From Siphonodentalium dalli (lineage: Eukaryota; Mollusca; Scaphopoda; Gadilida; Siphonodentaliidae), in the NCBI GenBank assembly GCA_032622095.1, contig CP136069.1, positions 81,614,958 to 81,678,957 of the forward strand: a DNA stretch of 64,000 nt. Reading direction: 5' to 3'. This document shows, one piece after another, positions 34,190-46,558 of the stretch (position 1 is the stretch's first letter; each line of letters starts with the position of its first letter). The notes under the pieces are model-generated. The model was not told where the DNA came from, made no database searches, and worked only from the letters and a program-made list of their open reading frames with translations. Position numbers and translations under genes: made by a program.

Positions 34190-37110
34190 CCACCTCAGAA
34201 TTAAGAAAACTAAGGCTTATTACTGCAGGTTTCTCATTCACCACACCAGAAAGCATCTAAATGCGGACCAAAAATCTACTAAATACACGCCAGATACTTC
34301 GCAAATCGACCTTTATTCTACATTCAACTGAGAAATAAATACTTCATAAAAAAAGATAGCTGTTATATTATGCATTGTGTTCTCGCAATAAAATCTTCAA
34401 GAGTGGCCCAACCATTGTTCACACCTAAATATCGAAAGCAATTAACGCGGCCACAAAAGTTACATACTGCAAAAATGAGACATCCGCGAAGATACTCCGC
34501 GAAAATCCGAAATGTGTTGTCCTGCGAAATATCCCCCATCGCTCCATTGCTCCATTGACACGGGTAGATCAGCCTTATTACAATTTCGCAAATTAACTCG
34601 CATCGCGTGAAACCCGAAATGTGTTGTCCTGCGAGATATCGCTATCCCGCCATTGGCACGGCCAGATCAGCGAAGCAGTATACACCCACAGGGCGCAATG
34701 AACGATGTATAGACCAACTCACACGCGTCGTGGTAATAAACGGTTCCTGGTGAGCGTGTACTATTAGGTGCTATTTTCATTAGCTTTTTTCCCCGGGATG
34801 TGATCCACAAAGCACGGCGATCCACTATTCGTTTCATTAGACCACAATGAGCCATTCATGTCTTTATCTTAGATACACATTAAAAAGAAAGCATTCATAA
34901 ACTAACTTGGCTTGGCATTTGATTCTTCCCCCGGGCCGTGTTAGATACGATATGCCGGCACCTGAAGTAAATCGTATTCTGTTGGGAACGCTATCATTGT
35001 AGTAAAACATCATTTCCAAGAATTGGGTCAATGGTAATCGTTGTCTGGATTCTGATCTAGGCAACAAACTAGGCTATCGACCCCCATTGATCTTTTGCTA
35101 ATGTGATTGTCTATATATTTTCTTTGCTGACCTTGAAATTTCAGTCATCACAACAATGGCCATGGTTTTCAATTTCTACCATAACACACACATTAAATTA
35201 AAACCTGTGTATCTCGTTCCTGTTATATTCGTATAGAATTTTCATTTGAAATTATACCTTTTAAAATATTTATTTGAACATGTGCAACACCAATGCATTA
35301 AACGAGTTATTCCGCCATGGTTGTGTTAAGTCTAATGTGACGGTGTTCTTAGTTAACGTGTTATAATGGTCTCTGCCACAAGAGACCAGCACAATTTTGG
35401 CTCGTGAACTTGATGGCGCCCGCAATTTTAACTTTGTTAGTTGAATAACTCGGATTCTCAATGAACGTTGTCATTGCGCACTGTAATAACAATGGCGCGG
35501 ATCCCACATTTGCCACCAGACATAATATATCTAATCACTGGGCGAAGGAGAAGTGCCGATTAGATGAAACCAAGATTTACGAAATCCGTAATTGGATCGC
35601 GACCTCGTGGCGAGGTACATTATACCGACGAATCGGATGGTTATCGGTTAACATTGACTTCTATTGGAAGCGAATTTAATTGATCGGTTGTGTATCCCGA
35701 AAATTCCATTTACTCTGTGGAATTTGCATAGATTTTCAATAAAGTCCTGACGAATGTGTAGGTTATGGGCGCCCTTTGGTTCCTGCTAATGCAAGGCTGA
35801 AAACCGACCATTCAATTACATGGTTGGGTTTGATGGCGAATTAAACTGCGTGATATCAGGCGCAAACCGGATTATTCATTGGACAAACCTTATAATCGTC
35901 CAATCAGGCAATCCGCATGGAGAATTCTTCATGTTTGAAGAACGACTTTTAGGCGGTATAATTTGATACACATTCGTTGAGTTACACATTAGATATGTCA
36001 GCGGCGCTGTAAGATAACCATAGTCTCTTAAACCTGCATCGCGCGGTGCACTGGAACGGAATTAATTTATTCCGAGCGACAACCAAGGGGACCGGGGTAA
36101 TCGAATTTTAGTGTTCTTTAGTTTTTAGAGTGCGGGGTAGCTGATTTCTGTCAGATATCGGTGTTCATTAAATGACACCGCTGCCAGCTGAATTAATATA
36201 AGCCAATACAGACAAGCTTGCAATTTCATTTCCCGCAGTCCCAGTTGCGTGGTATTGGAATCACTGAACTAAATTGTTTCCCATAGACGACAGTGTTAAC
36301 TTTTCGGCCAATTCACTGAATTGAAGCCTGCATGCCACCCAGTGAGGTCTATCCAGCTAGATTGACACCAGTTGATCACGAAAATGCAAGAAAAATCATA
36401 GGTCATGTGTTTACTTTTTTAAATAAATCCTCTAATGTACGACACGGCCAAATTTTTCTGGAAAAATTCAGAACTACAGTAGCTAGTTAAATAAATTTCC
36501 CACTCACAAAATTCCACCCCCCCCCCCATTAATTCACCAGTTTAAGTTATTTTATATAGATATGATGTACAAATCAAATAAACGTGTCACGTATATCAGG
36601 TGAAGGCCATTCTTCAGTTACCTTCACCTCTAGCATTCCACGGCGCACTCGCTCCCCGTTGGGTGGTATATGGACGCTAGCTTTTTTTGTATAATGGCCA
36701 ACGAATTGTCGGTTCTGACTCTTTACATGTGGACACTTGAGACAAGTTTCATGTTTAAGATTTCGACAGATGTTTCTGGTAGAAATCGAAAGTTATAATT
36801 AGAGTCTTGACATTACGTTATATATAAGAAGTCGCATACCAAATGCATTGGTTCTGCTGTAGGCGAACACTGTAGAACAAAATAAGGCCTATTCGGTTCT
36901 GAGTATTGCATGAAATCACTGACATTTGTAAGTTTAACTCTCTTTTTTTACGAACAAGGTATCGAACATTATTGATATTACAAACACAATCAACAGTAAT
37001 ACAATTAGATGTCTAATACTGAGTATATCACCTACTTGTTTTTACATGTTAGGCTATTGCGTCAGATTGTAACAAAGCCAGCGGAGACGTTATAATTAGG
37101 CAATGCCCAT
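34190..37110. other. Unassigned spacer, about 2.9 kb
   Basis: The longest stretch with neither a gene nor a bounded repeat. It includes CCGCGAA/ATGTGTTGTCCTGCGA direct repeats near 34510 and 34618, a poly-C run near 36517, and frames no longer than about 72 codons. A 72-codon plus frame at 35461-35679 begins with ATG but has no family signature. Confidence 0.4.
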
Positions 37111-37114
37111 AACT

Positions 37115-37440
37115 TGTCCCAGCTTATAATGTACAATAAAACCATAGTCAGAAATGGTAACGCGCTCAAGATCATATATTTGTTATATACCCATGATTTT
37201 AATTATATAATATAAAATATATTGGTTTCACGAATGACCAACTCATAGAATTAATCGCCTTGCACTTCTTGGCATCCGAATAACAATTGAAATTGAAATT
37301 GAAATTCCCAACTACACCTTTGACCGGACTCGGCCTCCTGGTCGCAGTTCGACTTTTAATCCGTCCAAAAATTCCCGTTCTATAAATAAAACGCCCATGC
37401 GCCCACTGTATACCAAGAAACAGCGAAACATTATACACGC
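37115..37440 (+). repeat. KTIVRNGNALKI repeat, copy 3 with (TTGAAA)n tail
   Basis: Plus-strand copy of the 21925-22240 repeat: the KTIVRNGNALKIIY peptide, then ATATATTGGTTTCACGAATG, a short TTGAAATTGAAATTGAAAT tract at 37286-37304, then CAACTACACCTTTGACCGG. Copy 2 shares the left half. Confidence 0.6.
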
Positions 37441-37940
37441 GGAGCGCGGAATAAAATAGCTAGTGGTAGTCTAAAAAACCTTCGCACATATTTATTGAAA
37501 CCCAAACAGTAAAGTAAAGATGTGTAAAATCAATTATAGGCTGGTCGTCAGACTGAGGGTTAGACCCGGAAGACATTTGTAACGACGGTTTCTTGGTCTC
37601 ATTGTGTGTGGGGAAAGTTCACGAATCACACACCCAGTCTTAAACCATATCGGTATAATGTCTGTCTCAAAATGGACAAAATCGAATGAAATTTACAATT
37701 TGTGGAAAATTGAATAGATAGTCCTTTAAGAGTGAACAAACTCTCGAATTATGCGAGGAAGAATGATTTCAGAGTATAAGGGAAATTTTGATAAGAGATG
37801 TTCGAAATCTCTCTAATGTATCTCACGAGAGAGCAACCGAAAGCCGGGTCTCATATATACACCGGTTAAATCTAGACTTTTTGGGCGCCCAGAAACAGAA
37901 AAATAACGCAGTATGTATTGTTTATCTGGAATAGTGTGAT
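37441..37940. other. Unassigned spacer
   Basis: No recognisable features. Confidence 0.4.
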
Positions 37941-38104
37941 ATATAAGGATTAACTGTCATGTGGACTGTTTTTATGGAGATGTAAACGTGAGGTAAGTGG
38001 TCATAACTTGTGTAAACCCCGAAAGGGTTTTACACAAGTTATGACCACTTACCTCACGGTTACATCTCCATAAAAACAGTCCACATGACAGTTAATCCTT
38101 ATAT
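37941..38104. mobile_element. 164-bp near-perfect palindrome
   Basis: ATATAAGGATTAACTGTCAT at the left edge is exactly complemented by ATGACAGTTAATCCTTATAT at the right. The arms match almost base for base for about 75 bp to a centre at AAACCCCGAAAGGGTTT. It could be a very young fold-back MITE, or a sequence kept symmetrical by gene conversion. Confidence 0.95.
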
Positions 38105-38455
38105 GTATATACATTTAGCGAAAAAGCCACTTTTGTAAATGTATTTAAATCGAAAAGTGTATCGTGACAAAACCAGCCCAAAATACCCCATAGCACCCTT
38201 GGCAAAAGTTAACAGGAACAATTGAAACCCGATTATTTATTAAGTCAATCCTGCGCGAATCCAAATGCGCCCAAAACATTACGCGTTCGTCTTTCCAAAC
38301 CCAAATGACGTATCGATGTTGTTATGATCTTGCAGTTATTAGCTGTTGCGCATTCACCGAGAAATAATTGAAACTAGCCACGTGGGCGCCGACCAATCAG
38401 AATGCTGGATTTAGTGATGACAACACTTAGTATGTAAATATATGTGTGTAATTAA

Positions 38456-39224
38456 CCCTTTGAACCCGAGAGACCGGAATATCGTTCCAATCATTATATA
38501 TATGCCTATATCTCGGGTGACCGGTATACCGGTCCGGAATTCATATGATATTTGACACGAACTTACAGCACAATAAACGCACATATCAACTAGAGTTGCA
38601 CTTCTACTTTGGCCACATGTGTCACATGTTTGCCCATGTGACCTCGATAGGCAAATTGATGACAAAGGGTATGTTTCTTCGCGCATTCGCAGAGGCCTAT
38701 TTTGAGAAAAAAAAGTCGCTTTTTATCGTTTGAAAGGGGGAAGTATTTCGTTAGAAATTTCGCGATCAAAGCACAAATTAACTTGAATTGTGCTTCTACA
38801 TGCATTTGCGCGAATGAGTCACATGTTCATACCTCTGACTTTAGCAGCCAAATTGGAGACAGGTGGTCTGTTTCTTCGCACATGCTCAGAGGTGCATTTT
38901 GAGAAACGCCTTTTATCGAAGGCAATTAAGGATAAGAATTTCGTTATAAATATACAGCGCGACCAAAGGGAGCCGCAATATAATCTACATGTATATTGAA
39001 CATGGACTAGATTGTCTCGTTGAAATAACTTGTGACATATTCCACAGCACACTAGTCTAGTTCAGTTATCATAGTAGATTGCCATATAGTTGAGCGTGTA
39101 GACATGTATATATATACGTCCCAGTTAAGAGCATTATGCGTTACGTCGTCGGAACACTATATATATAACGTCAGGCGCCTCGGGTTGGGACAATTTAACG
39201 TTCAGGACGTCAGGGTTCAAAGGG
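38456..39224. mobile_element. TTAA-type element (family E), 769 bp
   Basis: Left end TTAA-CCCTTTGAACCCGAGA and right end (inverted) CCCTTTGAACCCTGACG next to TTGA. Inside, a segment with TTGTGCTTCTAC, CACATGTT and GTTTCTTCGC is duplicated with a step of about 196 bp (GTTTCTTCGC at 38672 and 38868). No transposase; frames up to 91 codons follow the duplication. Confidence 0.75.
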
Positions 39225-39228
39225 TTGA

Positions 39229-40573
39229 GCAGTTAAATGGAATAGGGATGTATTAATTACGTGACCTTATCTTATATAGAAGCAGAAATATATATACTAA
39301 GTCTCACGAATGTTACCGATCATCATCTATTTTTATATCTACAACATCAAACCTGTCAAAATTAACTACTATATATAACAGTACGAGAGCTACTCATATA
39401 GAGCACTGGGTAAATGTACAGATTCTATTGTCCTTGTCTTAAAATAGTAGTCATAGTTGACTCCGGTCAAGTGGTGAAACACGAATATTTCGCTTTTATC
39501 ATAAGAATGCATGGTGGTATACTATGAACGTAATTTATCAAAATACAAATGAGTTTCATGGATTATCTTCAATAAATTCTCAAATTTTCTACAAACTGGC
39601 ATAATATCGGATAGAAGAGTAAGGCGTCCTGCCTATCTTCTAGCCAGTGTTCTAGTGTATGAAACTCCCTTTGGTGATTATATATACGTTATAAGAGACC
39701 TTTCGCAAAATCACGATTACGAATACGGATATGGTCAAAATCCTGCCAAAAATTCGATCTCTATGCACGGGGGTTCTTAATGAGACGAAATATACCCCAT
39801 GCACGCAGTTTAATTATGTGAAGATGTGTCAAGGATGTATGGTATCTGTCAATAACACTTGCACAATAACACTTTATATCACAGTAATTGTTATAATAGA
39901 TACATTTTCATATTCAAGTCTCTAGTTGATTAGAAAACATGATTTGATTGTGTTATACGACACTTTATATATAAGTTAAAAATCGAAATATTGTCGATAC
40001 GATATTTTAGGTTTGACGATTCCCGCGTAGCGGTTTCGTTATTCTCTGTCACTCAGGATAGGGAGGATACGCCTTTCGACCATTCTTCTGCAAAACAATC
40101 CAATAAGAATTATCATATCAGGAACGGTTTCGAAAATAAAAAATACGACATTTTAGAATTAACGAAAACTGTTCGCGGGGGACCCAGATGCGACTTTTAG
40201 AACACCAATTTCCCTGATAAACATCGAAAAATGGCATTTATAGTTGAGATATTGATGAGGAAATTATGTAATCGAACCGGTAGAGATTCTCCGAAAATGC
40301 AATAAAATGTTTCGCGTCAAAATGGCAGGTACGACCTTTTAAAAGCCCACAGACGGTATACGTTATATATAAGCTAATGGAAAATACGCTATTTTGATAG
40401 CCGTGGCATTGATACCAAATCTTGCTCAATCAGGACTTATCTCGAAACGACTTTTTTTTACGAGCCATCTAAGCATATCGCAATCGATAGCCGTGTGTTC
40501 TTTCTTTGTGCTTTGCCATAACCGTTTATTCCAAATGCTGAAAGGCTTTTAGTTTTACAAACAGCTATATGAT
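39229..40573. other. Unassigned spacer
   Basis: Frames under 70 codons. No element boundary recognised. Confidence 0.4.
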
Positions 40574-40581
40574 GTGGTAAA

Positions 40582-41032
40582 CAAGCCTGGAAATAGTGTG
40601 TCTGTCATTTGCAGAATGAAGTCCCCAGAGGGTGAATTTAGTGATGCTATCCCACACAGCGGGCTAGCATCACCAAATTCACCTTCTATAGGGATCTCAT
40701 TCTGCTTAGGCTCATCTTCTGGAGTATCTATAGTCTCAAAATAACATTGTTTCAGTAACTTTTTTCTCCCTTCTGAGAAGTTTCTATACCCCCTAATTTG
40801 CAGAAGATAAAATGCATATCGAGGTGACCAATGGGTGAACATCACCAACTTCATCTGCAGTGGGGAAATTCAATCTGATACTAGGTATCCCATAGCAGTT
40901 GAAGACTAAACATAATGAGATTTCCAGAGGGTTAATTTGGTGACGCTAACCCGCCTTGTGGGGATAGCGTCACTAAATTCACTCTCTGGGGACCTCATTC
41001 TGAAAATGACAGACACACTATTTGCAGGCTTG
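40582..41032. mobile_element. hAT-like MITE (family D), 451 bp
   Basis: Begins CAAGCCTGGAAATAGTGTG and ends with the inverted ACACACTATTTGCAGGCTTG. Flanks GTGGTAAA and GTGCTAAT agree at 6 of 8 positions. The middle segment is inverted relative to the copy at 32193: CTGAGAAGTTTCTATACC here against ATAGAAACTTCACAGAAGGG there. Confidence 0.85.
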
Positions 41033-41040
41033 GTGCTAAT

Positions 41041-41600
41041 TCTGCGAGAGCATGCATGCACGATCAAAGAAAATATAGCACAAACGTCGAAAAATTCCGC
41101 ATTAAAATGGCGTGAGATAAAACCACGACGAATAGAAGTTATCGATCAAATATTATCGTCATTGTAAAATGTGTGTTCTGCCAGTTCACGAAATCGTGTA
41201 CGTTTTCCCAATATAATTATTCAATATACATCGGATTGGAATGCGGGCGATGTACGTAGGTTATCCAGTACGTGTTATCTTCAGTAACAATTGATTTTGT
41301 TGACTTGACAAGGCCCCCGGGGTATATGGCATCGAAGCGTACTTTTCTGAGTTTTTGTATTGCTTATGCCATTATGACAAAGATTATGTCGTAACCCGTC
41401 ACACGATAATAATGCCACGTGACACAAATTAGCAAATTTCCCAAATTAATCACCGACGCTGATCAATTTTCTACCATTAAAACCAACTTGCCACATATAT
41501 AAAATCCCTACATTCAGGACAGGTCAATGAAAAATGAAGCAGATTTTCAACTATTTAAACATTTAATTCGAAATTGAATTTGGCGATGTTTATGTCAGTG
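41041..41600. other. Unassigned spacer
   Basis: No recognisable features; short frames only. Confidence 0.4.
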
Positions 41601-42482
41601 TTAATGGACGAGCTACTGGACATTCATAAACTAGATGGTCGAGGACGTAGCCCGAGACCATTTAGTTTACGAATATCCAGTCGTTAGTCCATTAACCGAC
41701 TTAAAATACAGTTTGGAGAAATTACATTGATACAGATGAAAAATTCGAATAAATATCGATAAATTATTTTAGGATAGTTTTGACTAGATGGCCGAGGACG
41801 TAGCCCGAGACCATTTAGTTTACGAATATCCAGTCGCTAGTCCATTAACCGACTTAAAATACAGTTTTATAATATACAAGGAGAAATTACTTTGATACAG
41901 ATGAAAAATTCTGATAAATATCGATAAATTATTTTAGGATAGTTTTGACTAGATGGTCGAGGACGTAGCCCGAGACCATTTAGTTTACGAATATCCAGTC
42001 GCTAGTCCATTAACCGACTTAAAATACAGTTTTATAATATACAAGGAGAAATTACATTGATACAGATGAAAAATCCGATAAATATCGATAAATAAGTTTA
42101 TGATAGTTTTGACTCGCGAATTATCAAAGTAATTTATCGTTCTGTGCAGAAGAAGGACCGTAACTCTATTATGACGATGTGTTATGTTTGAATGTGATAG
42201 GTACAACTGGTATGCAAATTAATATGCTGCCTTTTCTTACAAGGAATTGTATTACATGCGGGTTGTAAGCACTATGTAGATGTTTGGTATTGTGGGGGCG
42301 GGTGTTAGAAGCGAACTATTTCTTGAATAGAGGTCCCCGTGTGAGTTCATTGTGTATAAATTGGGAGACATGACCATTCTAGATTACGAATGTCGACTTG
42401 TGGTATAAACCACCAACTTGTTGCATAAAATGCCCATTCGGATAAATAGAAGGTCGAGGTTGAACAAAGGAGCTGGATTTCA
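41601..42482 (+). mobile_element. Family H repeat with triplicated subunit
   Basis: Begins with the palindrome TTAATGGACGAGCTACTGG ... AGTCGTTAGTCCATTAA (41601-41695). A subunit of 153-165 bp containing CTAGATGG and GAGGACGTAGCCCGAGACC follows three times, to about 42112. The unique right part ends near AAGGAGCTG. The 61621-62385 copy has the same order with one subunit. Confidence 0.8.
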
Positions 42483-42522
42483 TGATTACATAACAATGGT
42501 TTCAACGTGCGAAATCTTTTAA

Positions 42523-42901
42523 CCCTTTACCCTGTGCCAATGCATTCTCTTATATATGCGAGTCTACCATAGGTCGCCTCGCATATACAAGAGAATGCAT
42601 TGGCTTAACACATTAAAAATTATAAAATTGTTAAAGAATGTAAGAAAAAATGGTAAAAAGTGTTAAAAAAAGATTTTTTTTAGGCCAATGCATTCTCTTA
42701 TATATGCGAGGCGACCTATGGTCGACTCGCATATATAAGAGAATGCATTGGCACAGGGCATAACTGTAACTATCACAATGTGGTCAAGGAGCCGGTTCCA
42801 ATGATATCCATATTTGTATGGTTCTATTGAGACAGACCGAATATATTTTAGGCTGTTGAAGCTTTATTTGGCCGGTTTTGGCCGGTTTGTTGGGTAAAGG
42901 G
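42523..42901 (+). mobile_element. Twin-hairpin TTAA MITE (family B), 379 bp
   Basis: Perfect ends CCCTTTACCC ... GGGTAAAGGG flanked by TTAA on both sides (42519-42522 and 42902-42905). Inside are two ~69-bp hairpins (42536-42604 and 42684-42752) with arms CCAATGCATTCTCTTATATA, separated by an AAAATTGTTAAAGAATGTAAG-like linker, then a 140-bp unique part with GGCCGGTTTTGGCCGG. CCC ends with TTAA duplications are the hallmark of piggyBac-type elements. No coding sequence. Confidence 0.9.
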
Positions 42902-42905
42902 TTAA

Positions 42906-44940
42906 GTGGAAAATTATAAATAACAAAAATAAGAACAAAGTATATCTATTTTTCCATGTTCTTCTGAGTGATCATATATTTGCACACAAAAAAATATTTT
43001 TATATTCACTCATTGCGAGTGCCTTATTTCCTTTTAACAAGAGTTAGCACTCATGTAGACTCACCCTGTTATAATTAGTGATATGTAGTGAGATGTAGAA
43101 GGGGAGAGAGATGACGTATTTGTTCAGCATGGGATAATAAAGAGCGTTCCTTGCTGCACTATTCTTGATATGGTAATAATAAAGAGCGTTTATGCTAAAA
43201 ACTGAGAGCAGCTGGAGCTTATTTGAAGGAAAATGCGGTCTATATGGGCGTAAAATGTGTCATTCAATATAAGCCCATATAGATCTTATTTCAATTCGAA
43301 ATAAGTTCATATAGTAACTATTTAAGCTACTTTTTTAATCGACACGACTTACCACATTAATTCTCTTTATAATGTGTGTTCACTCAACGGAATAATTGGT
43401 ATAAGTTCTATATGAGCTTATTTCAGAATCAAATGAGTCCAATTTGAACCTATGTGAATATTTAGGTCCTGAATGAACCTATTTGCACGAGAATATGTTG
43501 AACATTTATGTAGTTCCACTTGTAACAGGGCTATTTGTAGTTGCATTCAAACACTTGTATCAGTGTGTATGATTGATTCTTAACAGATAATTTCATGTTA
43601 TAATTTTGTAAGAAAAACGTCGGTAGCATCGTTACAGATGAAACTACAGAGATATTACTTCTCACGTAGAATATGTGACACATATGCATTGTATATGCAT
43701 GTTTCGTTCATATATTCTGGCACCATATCGTTTTCTATATACGACGAAATGCCCGCAAAAACATACCGTGCTAACCTACGAGTGTATGACCGTGTCCAAA
43801 CGCCAGTAGAACGATATAAAATTATATAATTTGTATTATATCGACTTTTTTTTAAATTACCCCTACTTCCAAATTACGTAGAACTACTAATGAGGTTTAA
43901 ATGAGCCATGTCCGTTTGAAGATGTCATGGAGAATTAGAAGAAAGGGCAACAATCCATGTAAACACTCAAAGTGATCGTACAATGCATCTTGATTAAAAA
44001 TTTGATTGCAGGTGATTCACTGCATGTGTAACACACCCTTGATACTTTTAGCACGCACACTATGATTATGTAAATTGTATTGAAACTATAATTAAGATTG
44101 TAATGCACTGTATATAAACGCATCCATTTTATATATAAACGGAAAGGGACGCAACTATAGCACCAAGACCCGAAGGAGCAGATTACCACTCAACACTCCG
44201 GGAATTCGAACTCTATAATAATCGATAGAATGATGTCAAAATAACCATAGTTCTTGGAATTTTCGCTGACTAGCTCCATCTTCTACTCAATCGGATGTTT
44301 TGTATAATTTGACATTGATAGACAGTTAGGCACGGATATTACTCAGGCTGGGTCTCGATCAATGACTTTGTTATCGTATAAATTAATATCAGTCGAGCAA
44401 ATTCAAACCAATTTCTTTTTCTTCAAATTGACCTGGGACCAATCAGCAGGACCAATGAACGCTCTCGGTACGACGTGCAACTGTATTTAGTGGTACGAAG
44501 TGGATTTCTGGAGTGCTGGAGATTGTTGCGATGGACAAATGGCTAGGCTAATTTGCAGTGTTTTGTACTTGATGCATCTCTCTCTGCTCTAGAATGTCTG
44601 CCAAAACAGACCACAAAACGCTCCAACCGCAGACGTACGTACGCCTATGATTATGGCCTGATTGCTCGCTCTTGGGGCTATAGATACGAAGAAGAGTATT
44701 CCCTTGTAAATTGGCGGGTCGCTGACTCATTACCCTCTGCGCAGTTGAATTTAGAATATAGATCTTAAAAATATTCCGTATGTTATATATATATATCCGG
44801 CATTAGACCCAACTAGCGCTGAGATGGCTTTCTGTTGCATGCATAAGCCTTTCAGTCTCCTAATGAGCGCCATTAACCAACCCAACTGTAAGTCAACACA
44901 CTATATATATATTTTCCACCATATAAAAATACAGTACGAT
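42906..44940. other. Unassigned spacer with short inverted phrases
   Basis: 43140-43200 repeats ATAATAAAGAGCGTT twice. 43240-43310 has inverted CCATATAGA / AAATAAG phrases. Frames are under 85 codons without motifs. Confidence 0.4.
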
Positions 44941-44948
44941 ATGCAGAA

Positions 44949-45296
44949 GGAGAGCGATATTTGCATGACCGACAACATGGGCAGTCAACCGACATGATCG
45001 ATAATAAGTCATTCCTCACCAACGTTCTTCGATACCCGCATTGGCATCTGACCTTCCCTCCTCCAAACCGCGTGTACATTCTCTCATGGTATACAACATC
45101 TGTAGACAACACAATATGCGAACACACGTCAGAAGTTACACACATGTTTAACTGCAACCTGACTATACTTTCACTTTTCGTTAGAGATTGGCCATGTATA
45201 CATGTATGCGAACATTCAGATGAAAACAGCCACACGAGCAATAACATATATATGTTACCTGAAAGCGAGAAACTTTATCACCCCCTGCATGGTTAA
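44949..45296 (+). CDS. Possible isolated exon, unrecognised
   Basis: A stop-free plus-strand stretch with no ATG at its start reads through YPHWHLTFPPPNRVYILSWY. The pattern, a conserved small hydrophilic lead (TDMIDNKSFLTN) followed by WHLTF-PPNRVY, faintly recalls the core strand of F5/8-type-C or fucolectin-like modules. The key residues of that fold cannot be confirmed. A 124-codon frame overlaps on the minus strand. No splice sites could be assigned with confidence. It may equally be a chance frame. Confidence 0.15.
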   Translation, partial: GERYLHDRQHGQSTDMIDNKSFLTNVLRYPHWHLTFPPPNRVYILSWYTTSVDNTICEHTSEVTHMFNCNLTILSLFVRDWPCIHVCEHSDENSHTSNNIYMLPESEKLYHPLHG

Positions 45297-45776
45297 GTTG
45301 GCATTTGAAAGAGGAAGCTCCAAAACATTGTATGATCAACTTATCCGGTGTAATACTCTGTGAACATGTTGATTTTGTTGAGTTACCGACGTGTTTCTGT
45401 CATCGAGATTGTAGTAAAAAGGGGGAATAACTCTATATTTTAAAGATAGTGTTATTCCCCTTCCGTTGAAAATACATCTTTGGTTTGAATTCTGTTGCAT
45501 TCAGGGAGCCAAAACGGGGGTAATCTAACCGTATACCAAGGCACTATAAACAAAATAATCGGTGACTCGAAAATCAAGTGGGCCTTTAACCCGGCAATAA
45601 TCAAGATGGCTATTCCCCTTCCGTTGAAAATACATCTTTGGTTTGAATTCTGTTGCATTCAGGGAGCCAAAATAACGGGGGTAATCTAACCGTATACCAA
45701 GGCACTATAAACAAAATAATCGGTGACTCGAAAATCAAGTGGGCCTTTAACCCGGCAATAATCAAGATGGCTATTC
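45297..45776. repeat. Repeat with a recent 158-bp tandem duplication
   Basis: 45453-45610 and 45611-45776 are almost identical, from TATTCCCCTTCCGTTGAAAA to CGGCAATAATCAAGATGGC; the second has a 4-base TAAC insertion and an extra junction base or two. The preceding part (GAAAGAGGAAGCTCCAAAAC) is the inverted match to 4632-5140. Confidence 0.95.
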
Positions 45777-46554
45777 CTGTCGTTTTGCAAACATCAGAGT
45801 AGCAGTGATTAAAATATTTAAAGATATAGATATTCATGAATGTTTCATACAAACACTGGTTTTTTCTCTCAAATTGCTTGGATTAGCCAAACACCGCGAA
45901 AATTGCAACTTTAGAAAAACGAATGGTACAGTTTTTAACAGCATTTTGCCCCATGCACAACATCATATCAAGTCAGCAGGATCCATCAGAATCATAGCAA
46001 ATTAGCAGGACCACTTAACCAGGGATGTTGATGACAGATCATTACGGCTGAATACAGCTTGAATCATGCACCGGTATACGAGATGGTACTTGAAGCAAAC
46101 TTGACCCTTGTTATTTCGTCGTATAGTAACGCATATGGCATTTCCATTTATCGTATATAGGGGCTATAAAGTATATATACACCACATGCTACCCGGACAG
46201 AGAACGGAACAGATACCCCTGTAAATACTTTGGGGTATACAGTCATTAATGCATCAAATGCAACAGGAAGGCGGCCCATGCACACATCCTGCAATATGCA
46301 CTGAGAGTATACACATCATACAACGAGTTGCAAAGTGATAGTAGTATTGGTTTGGAACTCGGCCAGGATTTCACGGGTCGATAGTATTCTCAAGTGGTGA
46401 GAAGTCTACCAGGGGTTTAAGTGAATGGAAGATAATGAAATGAGTGGATACAAAAAGGCGTATGCAGTTCGGTTCTCTTTTTTCCCCCGAGTTATAACCG
46501 AGTATAAACACGATGGTATGAAAAAATCCCTCCCATCACCTGCAGCCGTGGACT
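45777..46554. other. Unassigned spacer
   Basis: No recognisable gene or repeat. Confidence 0.4.
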
Positions 46555-46558
46555 TTAA

